A stretch of DNA of 64,000 nucleotides from Sipunculus nudus. Its lineage: Eukaryota; Annelida; Sipuncula; Golfingiida; Sipunculidae. Made by a program: the position numbers and the translations under genes. Below, in pieces: positions 57,951-64,000 of the stretch (position 1 is its first letter; the number at the start of each line of letters is the position of its first letter). The stretch is from assembly GCA_026874595.1 (NCBI GenBank), contig CM049316.1, forward strand, positions 3,486,339 through 3,550,338, given 5' to 3'. The notes beneath the pieces are model-generated. The model was not told the DNA's origin, searched no databases, and was given only the letters and a program-made list of their open reading frames with translations.

Positions 57951-59699
57951 AATTAAAGTTATTTGCTTTGTTTTCCATATCTCTGCCTGTTTTTAAATAT
58001 TTAAAAATAATTTTATTTAAATTAAATTTTATCCTTTACGTATATGCAGAGGAGCAGTAACTCCCACCAGTCCCTGTATAAGCACCATTGAATTTAATTC
58101 CGTATTCTGTATTTATATCCAAAGGTGTTGCAACTCCCCCCCCCCCAAATTATTGTTTATCATTCCAAAATTAACGTGTCTTATTTAATAGATTTAATTG
58201 CTTATATTCAATGTTTAAAGCCAGTAATGTAAATGTGTAAGACTAGAGATAGAAATAAGCTGTCAATTTCTAATTAATCATTTTTTGAATAGTTGTACTG
58301 TGTACAAGGTGTTTAATGGCATCCACAATTATTACAATATGTTTCCTGTTTCGTGAATACCACCTTCAACACATCTGACATTCAGCATACATACATAATT
58401 CTCAGTCAGATTTAACTGATCTGGGATTACTGGACTTTATCAGTCTTTTCTGACACTCGAAAGGTGCACAAAGCTATACTGCACCTGATAAGCGTTTTTA
58501 CAGCTGACTGCTAAGGAATTGAGACAGGACATGTGGCCAATGTTTACTTTACTTTGGTGTTATCAGATTTTATGTACACGATGGTATACCGTCACCCTGT
58601 CGGTCACTGATAGGACGGATGAAGATTATTAGTGGTGGGATCCATAAAGGGCTGGGAACGTTGTGTGTTAAATAATCTGATACCAGTGTGTACTGATGAC
58701 AAATATGCCTGAACTTGTGACTTTATCCCATAGTGTAATGCTCATTCGACTTGCCCTTCGAAAGGTTCTCTCAATTTAAGTATTTAAAAACTTTTCAATT
58801 ACCTCTTTCATTTGCCCAAGATGTTAAATAGGACTTTAGTTTATAAAAAGCAAAACATAACATATTCTTATTGTATCTATATTATTTTTTTGAGAAGCAC
58901 CTACATGCATATGTCTCGTTTGGTATTTACCAACTAAGGCATTTATTAAAAGTTTAGATCAATGCTTGCAAAATTTTACACAAATATACCCATAATGATT
59001 TAAATGTAAAGAGTACTGACTTTGGCCCTAAACAACAAATTCTGCACCTACACTTAGTATCAAATTAAAGGAGATCCATCTGAGCCCTAGAGTTATACAT
59101 TTTTTTGGTAATTGTAAATTTTCTGTTTTTTTTTTTAAATTTTTATATATTTTAATTTCATAGACTCGTACTACAAGATTTGGTACCACTACTTTTTCAC
59201 AGGTGAGTTTGATGTTGGCATTGGTTTTTAATCTGTAGATCAAATTCATTTTAAAATGATAAATTACTGGTTTTATTTATCTTAACATCAAATTCTATTT
59301 GCTTACTTAAAAATTATGACCTAAAGCATTTAAATAACTGTGATATGTATCTATTTTAAATTTTTCATTTTATATTATGCTCTTTTGACTATGCCTTTCC
59401 CCTATAGGTTAGGTGAATGGAATTCCAGTCCACTTGGCACTATAGCATGTAAGCAAACTGAATATCAGATGAAACTTTTCATTAATTGCTGCTCCGACAA
59501 GCAAATGACAGAAAATTCACAGACGTTCATATTCATGACTGTTACAGGATTAGTTTAGTTATTCAAATTGGAGTGCACAAACACATTAAACTAAGAGGTT
59601 TGCACTATCATTGTATCCATTTATGCAGCAGTTTATCAGAATAATTAAGAAATGAACGATTTCCTGTCCCCTCATATAACATAAAAGGTCTCTATTGCC
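57951..59699. other. AT-rich intergenic sequence
   Basis: No exon, RNA gene or repeat boundary is recognised. There is a short poly-C run at 58136-58146. The small open frames have no recognisable domain. Confidence 0.4.
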
Positions 59700-59879
59700 A
59701 AAGTCATGATTTATAGAGCCTTATTAAAGATAGATCAACGCTTACTTGACATAACAACCATTAAATCTCAACATATACATAGACTTAGCACGCTGCTCTA
59801 TCTCTACATAATTAGTTCATACTGCCTAACCCGGCCCTGTTCTGTTAATGGATACACTCAAAGTAACTTTTCTACAGTT

Positions 59880-60652
59880 TCTACATTTCATGTGTTACAG
59901 GTGTCTCTTGTATTGTGCGCTATTGACATTCTGTTTCGTGTTAGGCTCAAGCCCTGGGCGTCAATTGCTATGGCCTGTAGAGACACAGCGCTCGGTGTAA
60001 TCCGTACTGGGTGAACCCTGGCGTGTAAAGACACAGCGCTCGTGCTAATCTGGAATTTTCTGGACTGTTCGCGCTCTGTGAGTGCGTGTCTTGCAATTTT
60101 CTTTGAGCGTGTGTGTATTATGTATTGTTGTGTTCTTTGGATTGTTCGTGAAATAGAAGTTTCTAGGCTTTGAGGTGAGGGTTGTGTTTAGAGCCGAATG
60201 AGGAGAGAGAGAAATATTCCAGCGGACACGGAAGAGTGTGAGTCAGTTTGTGGACCTTTCCGATAACTGCAGCACTTATAGATATTCTTCGAAATTTGTA
60301 ACAGTTTTAATTCAGTCTTCAGTTTGCCTTTGGGACTATTACCAGAACTTCACATTTGGATTAAAACAGATTGTTTTTGGGATTGAATTAGACTATAATT
60401 CTCTGAGAAGACTTGCGAGAACTGTTCATCTAGATTATATGTTTAAAGGACTTATTGAGCTGTGACAGTGGTGGTTTCAAGAAAAGCCCAGGATCCAGAC
60501 ACTCTGGTACTGTACACTTTGTTTATTATACTGTGTAATTGATTGATTTACTGTTATACTTTTGGTATACTGTGTAATTGTATTGATTTAGTGTATTGTA
60601 ATGTTAGGGTTGTTATAAGAATAAATTATAATAATTTGTTAACAAAAAAAAC
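59880..60652 (+). other. Possible retroposed or LTR-like segment ending in a poly(A)-like tail
   Basis: A less AT-rich island contains a short direct repeat (AGAGACACAGCGCTCG / AAGACACAGCGCTCG near 59979 and 60029). It ends with AATAAA at 60620-60625 and an A run at 60644-60651. That arrangement resembles the 3' end of a reverse-transcribed RNA. I find neither a target-site duplication nor a recognised protein, so this is tentative. Confidence 0.25.
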
Positions 60653-61129
60653 ACTGACATCTTTATTCATTTCCCTAGACATTTCCCGCTGCCTAGGGTT
60701 ACAGAATCTGATTTTTATTAATCTCCGTAACAAAATTTATGCAGGTCACGACTACGTGATCTGTTGTTATTAGGTTCCGTAACACATGTACATCAAAATA
60801 ATAGTAGCACATACATGTATCAATAAGTACAATACTTTTATTATTTAGTACGTTTTCTGACAAGTTAGGCCTACCTCCGGGCCTATAATTTAACACAATA
60901 CGTGTGTCATTCTTGACCACAAGAACTAGCACACACTGGTTGCATCATTGCACAGTTCATCTTACTTTATATTTATACAGCCAGTCCTGGTTTGAGCTCT
61001 ATTGGAAAATTTTCAAACTGTCGCGGCAGGCTACTACAGGTTTCGCCTTATGTCGACTCACGTTTGAACCCTTCGAGCGCTGAGGTTCAGGTTTCCATCT
61101 TTAACCTCGCTTTAGGTCATTTCTCATGC

Positions 61130-61500
61130 CATTGATCTACAGCAGTTTCATATTTCCAGTCTCACAGGGCCATCATGCCATTTAGGCAATTCAAAATTTC
61201 CAGTCGCTCAGGGCCATTTCAGATACGTACTAAAGCATATATATTGTTCTCTATGATACTAACTTTTAAAACAAAATTCTACATTTATTTATCGCCTATA
61301 AGTAATCTTATGAGATACAGGCATATCTCCGTTGCTCCTTTTAATTTTCGCTTCCGTGGACATTGGCCACACTTACCTCACACGCTTTGGCATTTCACCG
61401 TAAAAAAAAACACAGGCAAATTTCTCATGCCATCGTTATTCTACATTGTTTCTATGACACAAACATTAAAACAAAATGTACCTACCTTAATTAGTATATC
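61130..61500. repeat. Diverged local duplications
   Basis: TTTCCAGTC(T/G)C(A/T)CAGGGCCAT occurs at about 61154 and 61197. The phrase TCT(C/-)TATGATACTAACTTTTAAAACAAAAT (about 61250) has a diverged copy near 61449. No gene is recognised. Confidence 0.5.
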
Positions 61501-61717
61501 CAGGAATCTGAAACTTCTGGATCGGGTGCTCTTCCTTCATCTTCGTTATTCTTAATTTGATTTGCCTATCTACTTTAAATGTGGCAGTTAATATACATTT
61601 CCCATAGAAAAAATGCGATAGTGATTTATATGCCAAAATATAGATTCGAATTACTAATCGTAAATGTTTAACCTTTACGAGTTGGGAAACGCTCGCTAAT
61701 GTAGGAATTTTTCCCAC

Positions 61718-61850
61718 AGGTAAAAGAAAAAAACACAGAAATTTAAGTTAAAAATTACCACATGGCCGAAAGATCTGTCCTGAACATGGATATACTGCCA
61801 GTCTAATAGTTAAACGTAGAGGATGGGTATTAGGCCTGATGTCTTACAAT
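61718..61850. repeat. Second copy of the dispersed block at 55735-56075
   Basis: It shares the ordered phrases described at 55735 but lacks the roughly 220-bp middle. The rest of 61551-63560 shows no gene, only AT-rich sequence, a poly-C run (62698-62714) and AT repeats. Confidence 0.65.
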
Positions 61851-62888
61851 GACCCTCTTTTGTGAACAAATATTTTTATAGAAATTATTCTGTGATTTTA
61901 TTACAAAGTTACATTCCTTCCACTGAAAAAAAAAATGTGGGTTGCATAATAAAGTACGCCACTTATGTTTGAAAAAAAGAAGAAAATGCCTCACAATTGG
62001 AGGACGTGGATTGCAGAAACATACAAGTAAACTTGATTGATTAGTAGGGGAGACAGTGGCTAGTTGTAACAATATCTGCAAATTCGTCTCTGCCTCAAAC
62101 AATATACAAGGAAACAGGTATAGCTATTTTGTAGTTATGAACAACTTTTTATCATCTGCAGAAACAACGAATATAGAAAGGCCATGACATTTAATTCCAA
62201 CTATATACCTGGATAAACCTGCAAAAAATGTGTATACAAGTTCATAATTGCCCCTGTTACGGGGCATATTGATACACCCTGTGGGGTTATTTATTACTAA
62301 GGTAATGAATGAAGTAAATGTGTTTTATAGTTATAGATATCAACTTTATAAATGTTTGCCATTTGAGCACAATGTTCGGCACAGTATAGGGTAATTAACT
62401 GAATGTGATAGCTTTATTAAAAGAGTATAAATAAGACAGAAACAGCTAGAAACCGTATGCTCCTGTGGTATATGGTTTAACTAAATTTGAACACTCATTG
62501 TGATTTATTCTGATCGTATTTTCCTTCATCCAATTCACACAAGTTCACACAAGTCACAAATAAAGTATAAGCATCTCCATCGGTTCATTTCTTATCAGCC
62601 CAAGTCCTTACAATTTAAGAACTGGACTTTCCTCCAGAAGCAGAATTAGCGTAGCTCTCTTTACAAATACGACTATTTCCCCACGGCAATTAAGCCCCCT
62701 CCCCCCCCCCCCCCGAGACAACAAACCGGATAATTAGACCACGGTCAGTTACCCCCATGCCGTAAAATATACCGTTTAAAAGTATACATTATATAAAATA
62801 AAGTAAATCCTGGTTTTTCATTTATGGGATTAGTATAATATGAGTAATCTTTTACTTGATTAACATGTAAAGATATATATGTGCAGGA

Positions 62889-62889
62889 T

Positions 62890-62922
<33 letters not shown>

Positions 62923-62936
62923 TTATTTATATATAT
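62889..62936. repeat. Imperfect (AT)n microsatellite
   Basis: AT dinucleotides with a few substitutions in intergenic sequence. Confidence 0.9.
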
Positions 62937-63368
62937 CCTTGTACTTTATTTATAAGGTTAGGGATAGGCAATATTTTTATATGTTGCCTGGTGGCTTTAC
63001 GTGTTTATTTAGCCTTGGGCTGACTTACTATTCTGATTGTTAAAAAATTGATAAAAATGCTAACAAATATATTTCAAACGAAACATAATTACAGACAGAA
63101 GTTATATCGTAACAAAAATTAGAAAAATTCAATTACAGTAAATGTCAGGTTTACAGTAAACGAGGCAAGTTTTAAAATAGGTAGGACCTTTCAAATAATT
63201 TTATATGTTCTTTTGTTCGTAGTTCTGCATAATGTTCAGTATAATCTATGACGGTTCTGGAACACACACATCTCGTTGTTTTTTTTTTTTTTTTTTGCAA
63301 TTTAAAGTCTTCTTATTTCGACAAATGACCTTTAACGCTTCTCACGTAAACTGCAGAATCTGTACATG

Positions 63369-63370
<2 letters not shown>

Positions 63371-63432
<62 letters not shown>
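63371..63432. repeat. (AT)31 microsatellite
   Basis: A perfect AT run; Tyr-Ile open frames through it are by-products. Confidence 0.97.
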
Positions 63433-63437
<5 letters not shown>

Positions 63438-63572
63438 GGTAGTTTATTTTGTATTATGTATACTTTAAAATGCATATTTTATACCACGGGGGTAATTGTC
63501 TTGGGACAATTGTTTTGGGTAGAGTTGTTTCATGCGGTACTTGTGTGTGTATGGGGGGGGGGGGGTAATAGT

Positions 63573-63868
63573 TAAGGTAAAATGTTAAGTCTGTTGGGCT
63601 TTAACACCCGAGCCTAACGGCTCATCAGGCCAGAGCTTATCCAGGTTTCGGTAACGTGAAGTGACTTAGGAGTCAATCTCCTCCTGGATGGGACGCTTGT
63701 CCATCGCACGTTACCTTCCCAGTATTTACTGGTACCCATTTTTACTGCTGGGTGAAGCACAACTGCGGTTGGGACCTTGCCTAAGGGTCTCGGCACGATG
63801 GAGTTCTGACCGGGATTCCAACTCACGACCTCTCGATCATGAGCCCGGCACCTAACACCACCGCCCCC
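63573..63868 (-). mobile_element. tRNA-derived SINE with target-site duplication
   Basis: Read on the minus strand, it starts in the GC-rich sequence near 63868 with a tRNA-like head. An A-box-like GTGGTGTTAGGTGCCGG is followed at tRNA spacing by a B-box-like GTGAGTTGGAATCCCGG. The central body contains GTGCGATGGACAAGCGTCCC, a motif type seen in conserved SINE/LINE tails of marine animals. It ends near 63573 with an A/T-rich tail. The direct repeat GGGTAATAGT flanks it at 63563-63572 and 63869-63878. Assignment to a named SINE superfamily needs a database comparison. Confidence 0.8.
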
Positions 63869-63878
63869 GGGTAATAGT

Positions 63879-64000
63879 CCGGGGGTAATTATCCTGCTGC
63901 CCCATCATATATATCATAATCATTTCATATTTAACTATTAATAAGATAATGCAGAACAAGAGACCGGCGCCTGCAAACACTTACTATATCAGGTGACAGG
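63879..64000. other. Unannotated window end
   Basis: No feature is recognised. Confidence 0.4.

Noticed and set aside
60238-60465. 75-aa plus-strand frame
   Set aside because: No known domain, no splice partners; it lies in a possible retroposed segment.

Overview
The window is AT-rich, intron-dense metazoan nuclear DNA. It fits a lophotrochozoan, probably a mollusc and perhaps a bivalve. The grounds are animal-type orthologues split into many short exons, introns swollen by repeats, several non-autonomous DNA transposons, a tRNA-derived SINE, and no bacterial-style genes. The species cannot be fixed from the sequence alone.

Three conserved genes can be assembled exon by exon. (1) NAE1 (APP-BP1), the regulatory subunit of the NEDD8-activating enzyme, lies on the + strand at 3244-25044. 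It has 19 visible coding exons; the first coding exon must lie upstream of the window. (2) BOLA3, a mitochondrial Fe-S cluster assembly factor, lies on the - strand at 37792-27750. It has 4 exons encoding 106 aa and converges on NAE1. (3) VPS4, the AAA ATPase that disassembles ESCRT-III, lies on the - strand at 54362-41799. It has 13 exons encoding 434 aa, and all exon phases close. These are housekeeping genes of three different pathways (neddylation, Fe-S maturation, membrane scission), and nothing suggests that they act together.

Layout: 1-3243 is probably NAE1 intron with a 1.4-kb inverted-repeat transposon. 3244-25044 is NAE1, with two large intronic minisatellites and several transposons. 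25045-27749 is the 3'-UTR and convergent intergenic zone. 27750-37792 is BOLA3, whose 7.3-kb first intron is almost all degenerate repeats. 37793-41798 holds the BOLA3 5' flank, a TA-flanked MITE and the probable VPS4 3' UTR. 41799-54362 is VPS4, including a 3.8-kb minisatellite. 54363-64000 has no recognised gene; it holds repeats, a dispersed duplicated block and a SINE with clear target-site duplications.

The most striking feature is that tandem arrays sit on exon-intron junctions. Five separate tandem duplications (about 80, 46, 43, 3 and 2 copies) abut an exon-intron boundary of NAE1 or VPS4. In four of them the repeat unit is built from exon edge plus splice site, so the introns hold dozens of copied donor or acceptor sites. 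Two of the short ones are exact multiples of three and free of stops (63 and 78 bp), so use of an upstream copied acceptor would lengthen the VPS4 ATPase domain in frame.
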